Source of the DNA: an uncultured Ligilactobacillus sp.
GTDB lineage: Bacteria > Bacillota > Bacilli > Lactobacillales > Lactobacillaceae
Assembly: GCA_934215475.1 (NCBI GenBank)
Contig: CAKPZY010000020.1
Location: 1-31,805, forward strand
Length of the DNA: 31,805 nucleotides
Reading direction: 5' to 3'
Positions 15,762 through 23,762 of this stretch are shown piece by piece. The first letter of the stretch is position 1. Each line of letters begins with the position of its first letter. The notes under the pieces are model-generated. The model saw nothing but the letters and a program-made list of their open reading frames with translations, was not told the DNA's origin and searched no databases. The translations under genes and the position numbers were made by a program.

Positions 15762-16229
15762 TTAATCGTACAGGTCTTCCAATGTTTCGTCGACCCGCTT
15801 GATCTTTTGTCCAATTTGTTTGACTGTTTCAACGCTATTTTGATATTCAGGATAGGTCATGTCTATAGAATCCAGGCAGGTTTTAACTTTATCCTTAACA
15901 GCTTTTTCGCTGCTTTTACCCTTTTTAGTTAATTGAATATAGACCTTGCGTCCATCTTCAGGAACATGGGCCCTAGAGACCCAATCATCTTTTTCCATGC
16001 GTTTCAAAAGCGGAGTCAGCGTACCAGTGTCCAACTTCAAACGCGCTCCGATCTCCTTGATCATTAATGGCTGTTTTTCTTCCCACAACACTAGTAATGT
16101 CAAGTATTGCGGATAAGTCAAACCAAACTCCTTTAATGATTCAGAATAAAATTTAGTGTAAAATTTTTGTGCAGAATAAATTGCAAAACAGAGCTCATTT
16201 TCAATATGCTCTGGCCGATATTCTTCCAT
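15762..16229 (-). CDS. MarR family regulator, OhrR-like with a sensing cysteine
   Basis: A 155-residue MarR-type winged-helix repressor. The N-terminus ENELCFAIYSAQKFYTKFY places Cys14 in the LCFxxYSA motif of OhrR proteins, which sense organic peroxides (or other electrophiles) through this cysteine. The DNA-binding part is MIKEIGARLKLDTGTLTPLLKRMEKDDWVSR, with the wing EDGRKVYIQLTKKGK. The ATG has GAGGAG upstream. The usual partner ohr (peroxidase) is not adjacent; instead a YaeR-type VOC gene follows, so its target is inferred to be that gene and itself. Confidence 0.85.
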   Translation of the reverse strand: MEEYRPEHIENELCFAIYSAQKFYTKFYSESLKEFGLTYPQYLTLLVLWEEKQPLMIKEIGARLKLDTGTLTPLLKRMEKDDWVSRAHVPEDGRKVYIQLTKKGKSSEKAVKDKVKTCLDSIDMTYPEYQNSVETVKQIGQKIKRVDETLEDLYD

Positions 16230-16354
16230 GTGATTTCTCCTCTCTTAAACACCAAAGCATACAAAACATCCATGTTATTGTCGGCTTTGGCCTTTAGGTC
16301 CGGGTGGTGAGAATTTTCTATATAATGTTCCCGCTTTTCTTATGCCTTCTATAG

Positions 16355-17173
16355 TTATTGCGGGTCAACTACGACCGCACGCCGTGGTTCGCTCCCTCGC
16401 GAATACGTCTTGATATGCTCACTATCTGCCAAACTAGTGTGGATGACTTTACGTTCCAAGGCAGGCATTGGATCTAACATGATCGGTTTGCCTGAAGCGA
16501 TGGCATCGCGCGCGGTTTTTTGAGCCAGGTGGTCAAGCGTTTCAGCTCGGCGAGCACGGTAATCAGCAACATCTAAAATAACACGTACCCGATGATGGAT
16601 ACGTTTATCCAAAAAATCTTGGGCTAATAATTGCAATGAATTCAAATTTTTACCCCGCTTGCCAATCAGGAGGCCTTCTTTTTCAGTATCGAAGTCATAG
16701 TACACCGTGTGTTTTTCAGGTGTCACATTAATGGTGGTTTTGATCCCCATGTTTTTTGTAACTTCTGCCAAATAATTACCCAACGCCACTAATGTATCTT
16801 CAAATGAAACTTCCTTTTGGGCGTCTGCTGTCGGCCTTTCTGATTTTTGTGTATCATTCGCCTCAACTTTGGCACCCTTATCCTCATGCTTTCGCTGCTT
16901 CTCTTTTTGGTTGCCATCTGAAGATCCTTGCGCATTATTCAAAGGCCTGGTATCTTTGTTTGGTTTAAGCTCAGCTTTCTTCTGTGGTTTTGGATCGGCA
17001 TTCTTTTTTGACTCCTTAACAGTGAGTTCAACTTCTGCTAATTGCTTGCCGATTCCTAGAAAGCCCTTTTGACCGCGCGAAATAACTTGAACATCAACTT
17101 GCTCACGTGGTTCTTTTAACGCAGCTAGTCCTGCAGAAATCGCTTCTTCGACTGAATTTCCTTTATATTTCGT
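16355..17173 (-). CDS. jag: Jag (KhpB/SpoIIIJ-associated) RNA-binding protein, apparent ACG start
   Basis: RNA-binding protein Jag/KhpB. Translating upstream of the first standard start (TTG 16942) gives an intact frame with a complete Jag_N domain: YKGNSVEEAISAGLAAL, then VISRGQKGFLGIGKQLAEVE. A charged low-complexity linker (about residues 55-120) follows. A KH domain has LLIGKRGKNLNSLQLLAQDF. A C-terminal R3H domain has RRAETLDHLAQ and ERKVIHTSL. No ATG/GTG/TTG lies in frame before 16942. The codon placed 8 nt after a perfect AGGAGG (17182-17187) is ACG at 17171-17173, giving about 272 residues, a normal length. An out-of-frame ATG at 17192 opens a 9-codon ORF across this site. yidC is not adjacent. 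Confidence 0.8.
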   Translation of the reverse strand, partial: TKYKGNSVEEAISAGLAALKEPREQVDVQVISRGQKGFLGIGKQLAEVELTVKESKKNADPKPQKKAELKPNKDTRPLNNAQGSSDGNQKEKQRKHEDKGAKVEANDTQKSERPTADAQKEVSFEDTLVALGNYLAEVTKNMGIKTTINVTPEKHTVYYDFDTEKEGLLIGKRGKNLNSLQLLAQDFLDKRIHHRVRVILDVADYRARRAETLDHLAQKTARDAIASGKPIMLDPMPALERKVIHTSLADSEHIKTYSRGSEPRRAVVVDPQ

Positions 17174-17248
17174 CGGTGTCGCCTCCTGACATTTTATAAT
17201 TTACTTTCTCCAAAAATAACCGCTATGAAAGCGCAGTTAACATATATA

Positions 17249-17277
17249 AGTATACCACAACATACATTAAGGTTGAA
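17249..17277 (-). promoter_or_regulatory. promoter of jag
   Basis: Minus strand: -35 TTCAAC (17272-17277), 17-nt spacer, extended -10 TGGTATACT (-10 TATACT at 17249-17254). The leader to the ACG codon is about 70 nt. Confidence 0.65.
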
Positions 17278-17530
17278 TTTTTTTAAGTATTTTTGCAACC
17301 CATGTAACCTAACCTCAGCGCCTAAGCAGCCAACTTGAAGGCCTTTAACAAAAACAAAGTTTTGCCAGATATTTTTCTTACTTCTGTGGTGACCACCTTT
17401 GCTGATTACACACTTTTCTGCTATGATCATCCATAATTTTCAGTTGATCTCAATTAGGTCCTTTTGGCTAAGATCAGAAAAAAAGAAATACGTTTTACGT
17501 AATTAAAAGTTAAAACTTTCACTTTAACCG

Positions 17531-17559
17531 TTGACTATTTTTATTTAATTAACTACAAT
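17531..17559 (+). promoter_or_regulatory. promoter of the PEP synthase gene
   Basis: -35 TTGACT (17531-17536), 17-nt spacer, -10 TACAAT (17554-17559). Predicted start of transcription is near 17566, about 370 nt before the ATG. Confidence 0.65.
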
Positions 17560-17571
17560 TTAATTGGATAT

Positions 17572-17585
17572 TGAAAACGTTTACA
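17572..17585 (+). promoter_or_regulatory. cre site (CcpA binding)
   Basis: TGAAAACGTTTACA matches the catabolite-responsive element consensus TGWAANCGNTNWCA at every position. It lies just after the predicted transcription start, where CcpA binding would block initiation or early elongation. This fits repression of PEP synthase by glucose. Confidence 0.8.
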
Positions 17586-17932
17586 AGACAAACGTATTAC
17601 TATACTGGTAGCTTATTTTTAGCTTGATCTTTAATTAGCAGGTGAAAGAACCAACTTACTAAGAATCAGCTATCGGCTTCTTTCATAAGTCGTTTTATTC
17701 AAGACCGACCGTAATTATTAACTATTTGGACAATGACTTCTGGTCTGTCCAGGTTTAACAGGTCTTGCTTACTCTAGTCATTATTAGTTGTTGTCGTGGA
17801 CATGGTTGCTGATCTGAGCTAACTCGCTGGGCCCGCAACGTGATTGCGCTAGACACTTTGTTTTGCAATATCTTGTTAGTGCCGCCATTATCATCCATGT
17901 TCCGTTCTGTCATTTTGTGAGGAGATAATTTC
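17586..17932 (+). other. long untranslated leader of the PEP synthase gene
   Basis: No ORF of note and no riboswitch class I recognise. Inverted repeats are present: TGAAAGAA (17643-17650) with TTCTTTCA (17678-17685), extended by CC/GG; AGACC (17702-17706) with GGTCT (17742-17746); GGACA (17728-17732) with TGTCC (17746-17750); and GCAA-N5-TTGC near 17837. The second and third are overlapping alternatives. Confidence 0.45.
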
Positions 17933-20332
17933 ATGGAAAATAGAAAAACTGCTAATGTTCTGTGGTTTGATGATCTTCATCGGTCAGATGTTGAATTAGT
18001 CGGTGGTAAGTCTTCATCACTAGGCGAACTGACATCGTCTACTAATATCCCTGTTCCATACGGCTTCGCGACTACCGCTCATGCTTACCGGTACTTTATG
18101 AATTCAACTGGGGCTAATGATAAGGTCAATTCGTTACTGGAAAGCATCAAAGACTATGAAAGTTCAGATGAACTGCACGAAACATGTACGAAGATCCGGA
18201 AAGTGATCACAGATAGCGAAATGCCAAAAGATCTATCCGACGGCATCAAAAAAGCCTATGATGATTTGGCGGATAAAGTGGGGCAAGCTGAACCGTTTGT
18301 TGCTATCCGCTCAAGCGCAACCGCCGAAGACCTGCCTGATGCTTCTTTTGCCGGTCAACAAGATTCCTATCTAAACATTCGCGGGAAAGATGACGTAGTG
18401 CAAAAAGTTAAAGAGTGTTACGCCTCTCTCTTCACAGAGCGTGCTACTTATTATCGGCATAAACAAGGTTTTCCACATGAAAAAGTTGCTTTGTCGGCTA
18501 CTGTCCAAATGATGGTCTTCTCAAAGGCTTCTGGGATCATGTTTTCCGTCAATGTAGCTACTGGTGATGATACCAAGGTGATCATTGACAGTATCTGGGG
18601 TTTGGGAGAGTACATCGTTCAAGGAACCGTTACTCCTGATGATTTTGTCGTCGATAAAGAAACAATGAAGATCGTCTCTAAAACTATCAACCAAAAAGAT
18701 ATTGAATTAATTCGTTTGTCAGATGGCGGTGTCAAAGAACGTAAGATCCCGGCTGACAAAGCTAAAGAACCTTCTTTGACTGATGATCAGGTCGTAGAAT
18801 TAGCGGGCTATGCTAAAGAGATCGAAAAACATTACGGCTGTTACATGGACATGGAATTTGCCTTAGACCAGAACACCAATAAATTGTGGTTAGTTCAAGC
18901 ACGGCCTGAAACCGTATGGTCTCAAAAGAATAAACACAAACAAGAAAAATCTGGAGATGAGAATGTGGCTAACTTAACTGACGCTAAGGCTTTGGTAAGA
19001 GGTTTAGCAGCAAGTCCGGGTATCTCTTCAGGGAAGGTCCACGTGATCGCTGATCCCAAGGACATCGAAGAATTCAAGAAAGATGAAGTCTTAGTCACGA
19101 CCATGACCTCACCTGACTGGGTCCCAGCAATGAAAAAGGCCAAGGCTATTGTTACCAATAATGGTGGGATGACCTGCCACGCAGCCATCGTTTCTCGGGA
19201 AATGCAGATCCCTTGTATCGTTGGGACATCCAGTCGAGGAACTGCAGCCATGGACGTTTTGCATACCGGGGATACGGTCACAGTCGATGCCAAAAATGGG
19301 ATCGTATATGACGGCAGCGTTCAATCGATCTTGACACCAGCTAAAGAAGAAGTTAAAACCGGTGAGATCGCCGGTAACGCCGAGTATTTTGCAGCCACAG
19401 CCACCGGTGTCATGATGAACCTCGGTGACCCTGATTTGGCACACAAATATGCAAATCTACCAGCAGACGGTATTGGACTGATGCGTGAAGAGTTTATCTG
19501 GACCAGTTATATTCATGAACATCCGTTGTATCTGATCGAACAGGGCCATCCTGAAAAAGTGGTCAACATGTTGGCAGAAGGCATCAGCAAAGTTGCACGA
19601 GCAATGTCGCCACGGCCAGTTATCCTCCGGTTCTCCGACTTCAAGTCAAGTGAATATCGCAACTTAAAGGGTGGAGACAAGTATGAACCGCATGAATCTG
19701 CTGATCTTCTCGGGTGGCGTGGTGCTTCACGTTATTATGATCCGAAATATGTCGATGCTTTCAAGTTGGAAGTGGAGGCGGTCAAAAAAGTCCGGAACGA
19801 ATTTGGCCTGACCAATTTGAATGTCATGATTCCGTTCGTAAGAACTGTTCCTGAAGCTCAGAAAGTTACAGACATTATGACTAAAGCCGGTTTGGTCCGC
19901 AGTGCAGACTTCAAGGTTTATATGATGGCTGAGATCCCGTCGAACATCATTTTGGCCGATCAATTTAACCAGTTCATCGATGGGTATTCCATTGGTTCTA
20001 ATGACTTAACAATGCTTTTGCTGGGTTGTGATCGAAATAACGACACAGTTTCCACCTTGTTTGACGAACGTAATCTAGCAGTCAAACGAGCAATTACCCA
20101 TTTGATCAAAGTGGCTCATAAAGACGGCAAGACAGTTTCTATTTGTGGTCAAACACCATCAGAATATCCTGAATTTACTGAATTTCTAATTCAGCAAGGA
20201 ATCGATTATGTTTCTGTCAACCCAGACATGGTTAAAGCTACCAAACATAACGTTGCCCAATTTGAGCAACGGATACTGTTAGATAGTGCGACTGGAAAAG
20301 GTCGTCAAGATCCAACGGATTATGAATGGTAA
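17933..20332 (+). CDS. ppsA: phosphoenolpyruvate synthase
   Basis: Converts pyruvate, ATP and water to phosphoenolpyruvate, AMP and phosphate (gluconeogenic). 799 residues, the usual length. The N-terminal ATP-binding domain (about 15-335) has LVGGKSSSLGEL and IRSSATAEDLPDASFAGQQD. The phosphohistidine domain (about 350-445) has GGMTCHAAIVSREM with catalytic His416. The C-terminal PEP/pyruvate barrel (about 460-785) has GLMREEF, SIGSNDLTMLLLGCDRN and SICGQTPSEYPEF with the conserved Cys. The ATG follows TGAGGAG. Single gene with its own promoter, cre site and strong terminator. Confidence 0.95.
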   Translation: MENRKTANVLWFDDLHRSDVELVGGKSSSLGELTSSTNIPVPYGFATTAHAYRYFMNSTGANDKVNSLLESIKDYESSDELHETCTKIRKVITDSEMPKDLSDGIKKAYDDLADKVGQAEPFVAIRSSATAEDLPDASFAGQQDSYLNIRGKDDVVQKVKECYASLFTERATYYRHKQGFPHEKVALSATVQMMVFSKASGIMFSVNVATGDDTKVIIDSIWGLGEYIVQGTVTPDDFVVDKETMKIVSKTINQKDIELIRLSDGGVKERKIPADKAKEPSLTDDQVVELAGYAKEIEKHYGCYMDMEFALDQNTNKLWLVQARPETVWSQKNKHKQEKSGDENVANLTDAKALVRGLAASPGISSGKVHVIADPKDIEEFKKDEVLVTTMTSPDWVPAMKKAKAIVTNNGGMTCHAAIVSREMQIPCIVGTSSRGTAAMDVLHTGDTVTVDAKNGIVYDGSVQSILTPAKEEVKTGEIAGNAEYFAATATGVMMNLGDPDLAHKYANLPADGIGLMREEFIWTSYIHEHPLYLIEQGHPEKVVNMLAEGISKVARAMSPRPVILRFSDFKSSEYRNLKGGDKYEPHESADLLGWRGASRYYDPKYVDAFKLEVEAVKKVRNEFGLTNLNVMIPFVRTVPEAQKVTDIMTKAGLVRSADFKVYMMAEIPSNIILADQFNQFIDGYSIGSNDLTMLLLGCDRNNDTVSTLFDERNLAVKRAITHLIKVAHKDGKTVSICGQTPSEYPEFTEFLIQQGIDYVSVNPDMVKATKHNVAQFEQRILLDSATGKGRQDPTDYEW

Positions 20333-20350
20333 AAAATAACCAAATACTAA

Positions 20351-20387
20351 TGGTCCCCGCTTCAACAGAGAAGCGGGGGCCATTTTC
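20351..20387 (+). terminator. terminator of ppsA
   Basis: A 13-bp GC-rich stem (TGGTCCCCGCTTC with GAAGCGGGGGCCA, one G-U pair) with a 6-nt loop, followed by TTTTCTT. Confidence 0.9.
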
Positions 20388-20448
20388 TTACTGCAATCGT
20401 TTGGAGGCAAGTCAAAAGCCACTGAATATATAGTTCGCTCAATAAAAA

Positions 20449-21381
20449 TCAGCGACAGTTTTTCGCGATCTGTTGGATATCTGCAGGAGTTGTGCGGCAG
20501 CAACCGCCAATCAATGTTGCGCCAGCCTGTTTCCATTGTGGTGCCAGGTCCGCAAAACTAGGTGCGTGGAAATTTTTGCGCCACTTTTTTGTCACAGGGT
20601 CATACGTATCTCCATTGTTTGGATATACTAGCACAGGTTTAGGGGAATTAGCCTTCAATAATTTTACCAAACCTAGAATATTCGTGAGAGCAGTGCAATT
20701 AACTCCAAGCGCAAAGATTTGATCATCATCGGCAAAGTAATTAGCAGCTTTAGCCAGTGGCGTACCATCGCATAGTTTATCATGCCCATCAACACTAAAA
20801 GAGAGCCATGCACCCATTTCCGGAAATTCATCGTATAGCAGTTCCCCCAGGGCTTGGGTTTCTGCGAAATTGGGCTGGGTCTCAAAGGCAAAAATGTCTA
20901 CTCCTCCCTGCGCCAATAATTTCATTCGCGACCGATGAAAATCTTTGAATTCTTGCTTCGTCAAATGATAAGCTCCTGTGTACTCACTGCCATCTGCCAA
21001 ATAAGCCCCGTATGGTCCGACACTTCCTGCGATCAATAAAACTCTCTGCTCTTTGGGGAAAGAGTTCTGAAATTCAGTGCGCGCCTGGCTAGCGACCTCG
21101 ACAGACTTAGTGATCAGTTGACGACTAATAGTGGGAGAATAGCCAGCCTCCTCGAAAGCACCAAGATTTGCCTGGTAGCTATCTGTGATGGCAATGTTTG
21201 CCCCCGCTTCAAAGTAACTCTGATGGACCTCTTTAACTGCTGTGGGATCAGAGATCAAAGCAGTCGCCGACCACAGATCATTGTTGGTATCGACCCCTTT
21301 TTTCTCCAATTCAGTCGCCATCGCCCCATCAACCACTAAAAAATTATCGGCTATAATATTTTTGATTTTTTCTAGTTGCAT
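20449..21381 (-). CDS. mmuM: homocysteine S-methyltransferase
   Basis: Zinc-dependent enzyme that transfers a methyl group, usually from S-methylmethionine, to homocysteine to give methionine. 310 residues, typical length. Features: NFLVVDGAMATELEKKG at the N-terminus, ANIAITDSYQAN, GSVGPYGAYLADGSEYTG, FAFETQPNFAE, and zinc ligands in VNCTAL plus Cys294-Cys295 of GGCCRTTP. The start is the ATG at 21381 after ATGGAGG; two earlier ATG codons at 21396 and 21393 overlap the ribosome binding site. No S-methylmethionine permease is adjacent, so the methyl donor is inferred. Confidence 0.92.
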   Translation of the reverse strand: MQLEKIKNIIADNFLVVDGAMATELEKKGVDTNNDLWSATALISDPTAVKEVHQSYFEAGANIAITDSYQANLGAFEEAGYSPTISRQLITKSVEVASQARTEFQNSFPKEQRVLLIAGSVGPYGAYLADGSEYTGAYHLTKQEFKDFHRSRMKLLAQGGVDIFAFETQPNFAETQALGELLYDEFPEMGAWLSFSVDGHDKLCDGTPLAKAANYFADDDQIFALGVNCTALTNILGLVKLLKANSPKPVLVYPNNGDTYDPVTKKWRKNFHAPSFADLAPQWKQAGATLIGGCCRTTPADIQQIAKNCR

Positions 21382-21543
21382 GTTTACCTCCATCAATTGG
21401 TTTTACTCACAAGCCAACTGGCCGCCATTTGATCAAACTTGCCATAAATTCCCACTCTTGCCATTCCAAGCATATAACTCTAACTATAAATAACCAATAC
21501 GTTATATGTAATTCTAATTTGATAATTTTTATTTTGGAGAACT

Positions 21544-21566
21544 CCTTTATACTGGAAATATAAAGG
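21544..21566 (+). promoter_or_regulatory. inverted repeat before the acyltransferase gene
   Basis: CCTTTATA (21544-21551) and TATAAAGG (21559-21566) form a perfect 8-bp inverted repeat with a 7-nt spacer. It overlaps a -10-like TATACT (21548-21553) about 70 nt before the ATG. It could be an operator or a leader hairpin. Confidence 0.4.
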
Positions 21567-21620
21567 GAAAAGCCTTATTCTCTAGTTCTTTTTAACACCA
21601 AACTAGGAGGTGAATCAAAT

Positions 21621-22724
21621 ATGAATGATCGAACCAATGCTGATGTTGGGGATTATATGAAGACCTTTGCCTGCACGGCGGTGATGCTGCAGCCTATTTT
21701 ATCACTATTTCTTACTCTTGGTCTTACCCATCACCAGCAGATCGGGGCTGGGATCACTTACGACCTGATAAAATTCACGGCACCAGCCTTTATCTGCGGG
21801 ATCCTTTTTTCAACGATCCGCAGTAATCCAGGATGTACTCTGAAAAATTATCCGGCATACATTAAAGCGCAATGGGGAGCCTTATTCGTTCCGACTATTT
21901 GGTGGACATTAGCTTATTTGTTAATTTTTCCAAACGTTCAGCAAGTAAGTAAATTTCATAGTGTGGGAACTTTTTTATGGCAATTTATCAACGGAAATGC
22001 CGCACCGCATTTATGGTATAACACAATGATGCTGCAATTCATTATCTTGATGCCTATTTTCTGGGCTTTAGCCAATTATGTCAACAAAAATGCCAGCCAT
22101 GCATGGGCCACGTTACTAGTTGGTCTGCTGCTTTTCTTTGCTTGGATCATTTTTTATCAAACAGAGGTTTTCCACGGTCCGCATATGCAAGACTGGTATT
22201 TACTTGACAGGATCTTTGTAAGCTTCTTCATCTATGGAATCTTCGGAATTTTAGGATGGAAGTTTCGCGGACCAGTGCAGAATTTTCTCAAGCGAACTTG
22301 GTGGCTTTTTGTACTAGCATTCGTAGTAATTTTTATTTGGACTAACCGTGAACTCTTTAGCTTCGGTTTTCCGGTCCTTCTGACCAATGCTCCTTATTAC
22401 AAAATTTCTATGACACTCTACTGTTTCGTCGTGATTGCGCTGATCGCAGCCTTGGCCTTTAAGAATATTCGCGATGATTCGCCCGCATTAACTGTTTTCC
22501 ATTTTCTATCGACCTATGCATACCGGGCCTATCTGTCAAACGTCTTTTGGCAGCAAGTACTTTGGCATTTATTCGGTCAGGTCCTCGCTAAAAATGCTCA
22601 CCCAGCTCTCGCTATTACGATAATTTATGTGCTGACATGGTGTCTATCCTTTGCATCCGCGGTGCTCTTTCACCAAATTTGGAGCAAAACCAAAACAAGA
22701 TTCGCATTAACCAAAGCATCATAA
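21621..22724 (+). CDS. membrane acyltransferase (acyltransferase family 3)
   Basis: A 367-residue integral membrane protein with about ten hydrophobic segments. It fits the acyltransferase 3 (OafA/WecH-like) family, which O-acetylates sugars or cell-wall polymers. Supportive features are the N-terminal helix DYMKTFACTAVMLQPILSLF, the stretch YIKAQWGALFVPTIWWTLAYLL, and HLWYNTMMLQFIILMPIF, which matches the WYL/F..Q.Y-type motif of the family. The catalytic His of the first segment seen in many members is not obvious here, so activity is uncertain. ATG after CTAGGAGG. Monocistronic. Confidence 0.75.
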   Translation: MNDRTNADVGDYMKTFACTAVMLQPILSLFLTLGLTHHQQIGAGITYDLIKFTAPAFICGILFSTIRSNPGCTLKNYPAYIKAQWGALFVPTIWWTLAYLLIFPNVQQVSKFHSVGTFLWQFINGNAAPHLWYNTMMLQFIILMPIFWALANYVNKNASHAWATLLVGLLLFFAWIIFYQTEVFHGPHMQDWYLLDRIFVSFFIYGIFGILGWKFRGPVQNFLKRTWWLFVLAFVVIFIWTNRELFSFGFPVLLTNAPYYKISMTLYCFVVIALIAALAFKNIRDDSPALTVFHFLSTYAYRAYLSNVFWQQVLWHLFGQVLAKNAHPALAITIIYVLTWCLSFASAVLFHQIWSKTKTRFALTKAS

Positions 22725-22743
22725 ATGCATCATAAAATTTGAC

Positions 22744-22787
22744 TTAAAAAAATCCCTCTAAGGTCGCACCTTGGAAGGATTTTTTAA
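22744..22787. terminator. bidirectional terminator after the acyltransferase gene
   Basis: AAATCC with inner AAGGT pairs with ACCTT and GGATTT around a 3-nt loop. A- and T-runs flank it, so it works in both directions (acyltransferase on plus, hydrolase on minus). Confidence 0.85.
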
Positions 22788-22898
22788 TGCCCAGAAATTA
22801 TCGTTTCTCTTACCATCTTGTAAAAGCACTAACATCACGTATGCCTTTATCAGTATGTCAGTCAAACATCTTAGTATCAGTAACCAGTAAATATTTTT

Positions 22899-23684
22899 TT
22901 AACCATTTTTAAGCACAAAATGCCGCAGCAGCTGGTTAAACCTTCTAGGGATCTCCGCCATTGGATCATGGCCACAAGCTGACAATACTACTGCGGATAT
23001 ATTGTCGTTATTTTTTGAACAAACCTGGCTAAAGTGAAAATCATAGTAAGGGCTATCCGTAGAGCAGATCATCATCACCGGGACTTCGGTTGCAAATAAA
23101 ATCGGCCGCCAATCCAGTAATACATGATCCAGCAATAAGGGTATATTTCTTTTTCTGTCAAATGGGCTTGCAATTTTAGCTCGGTTCAGTTGTAATGAGA
23201 CCGAAGGAACTAACCCACGGTATGTTTCATGGACCTTTTGCGGGTGGGTCAACTTTTTCTGGTAATCGTCTAAATGAATGTCTCTAAAACCATAATGCCA
23301 CTCTTCATCGTTGATCATTTTAGGTGACTGATCGACTGCCAGCAATCCTCTAACAGAAACCTCAGGGTGTTTTTGCAGCAAAGCATAGCAAACACTAGCC
23401 CCCATTGAGTGTGCCACTAGCAGCGGCTTGTCTAAGCTCAGTTGGTGGATCAGTTTCGCCAGATCATCCACCAGATCAATAAATAATGGACTATCTGCTG
23501 TCCGCTCGGAATGGCCGTGATTACGATGATCATAGGTAATCACTCGATAACCCATCTCGAGCAAGTAACTGACCTGTTCGGTCCATATTTCTTGATACCC
23601 GCCAAATCCAGTCACAAAAACGACAGGTTGTCCGTGACCTTTATCAGTATAACTGAGCCGGGCACCATTGACCTCAATATCCAA
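22899..23684 (-). CDS. alpha/beta hydrolase following the malonate cluster
   Basis: A 261-residue serine hydrolase of the alpha/beta fold. The nucleophile is Ser93 in AHSMGAS, the acid is probably Asp in ICSTDSPYY and the base is His in SACGHDPM. The oxyanion loop is TGFGGY. An N-terminal VNGARLSYTDKG hairpin is typical of the PcaD/BioH-like group. The start is TTG at 23684 with AGGAGGAG upstream. It lies 78 nt after mdcG on the same strand, with an intrinsic terminator between them. It may therefore be expressed by readthrough or separately. A thioesterase or esterase role in acyl metabolism is possible but unproven. Confidence 0.8.
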   Translation of the reverse strand: MDIEVNGARLSYTDKGHGQPVVFVTGFGGYQEIWTEQVSYLLEMGYRVITYDHRNHGHSERTADSPLFIDLVDDLAKLIHQLSLDKPLLVAHSMGASVCYALLQKHPEVSVRGLLAVDQSPKMINDEEWHYGFRDIHLDDYQKKLTHPQKVHETYRGLVPSVSLQLNRAKIASPFDRKRNIPLLLDHVLLDWRPILFATEVPVMMICSTDSPYYDFHFSQVCSKNNDNISAVVLSACGHDPMAEIPRRFNQLLRHFVLKNG

Positions 23685-23704
23685 TACTTTCTCTCCTCCT
23701 GTAT

Positions 23705-23735
23705 CATAAAAAGCAGCTTAATTTCAAGCTGCTTT
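23705..23735 (-). terminator. intrinsic terminator after mdcG
   Basis: Minus strand: AAAGCAGCTT and AAGCTGCTTT form a 9-10 bp stem with a 6-nt loop, followed by TTTTTAT. It ends the core mdc operon before the hydrolase gene. Confidence 0.8.
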
Positions 23736-23762
23736 CATCTGTATATTCTGCTGCTGGCCAAA

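Noticed and set aside
17194..17430. 78-codon ORF on the minus strand upstream of jag
   Set aside because: It covers the jag promoter, resembles no family, and is not a YidC remnant.
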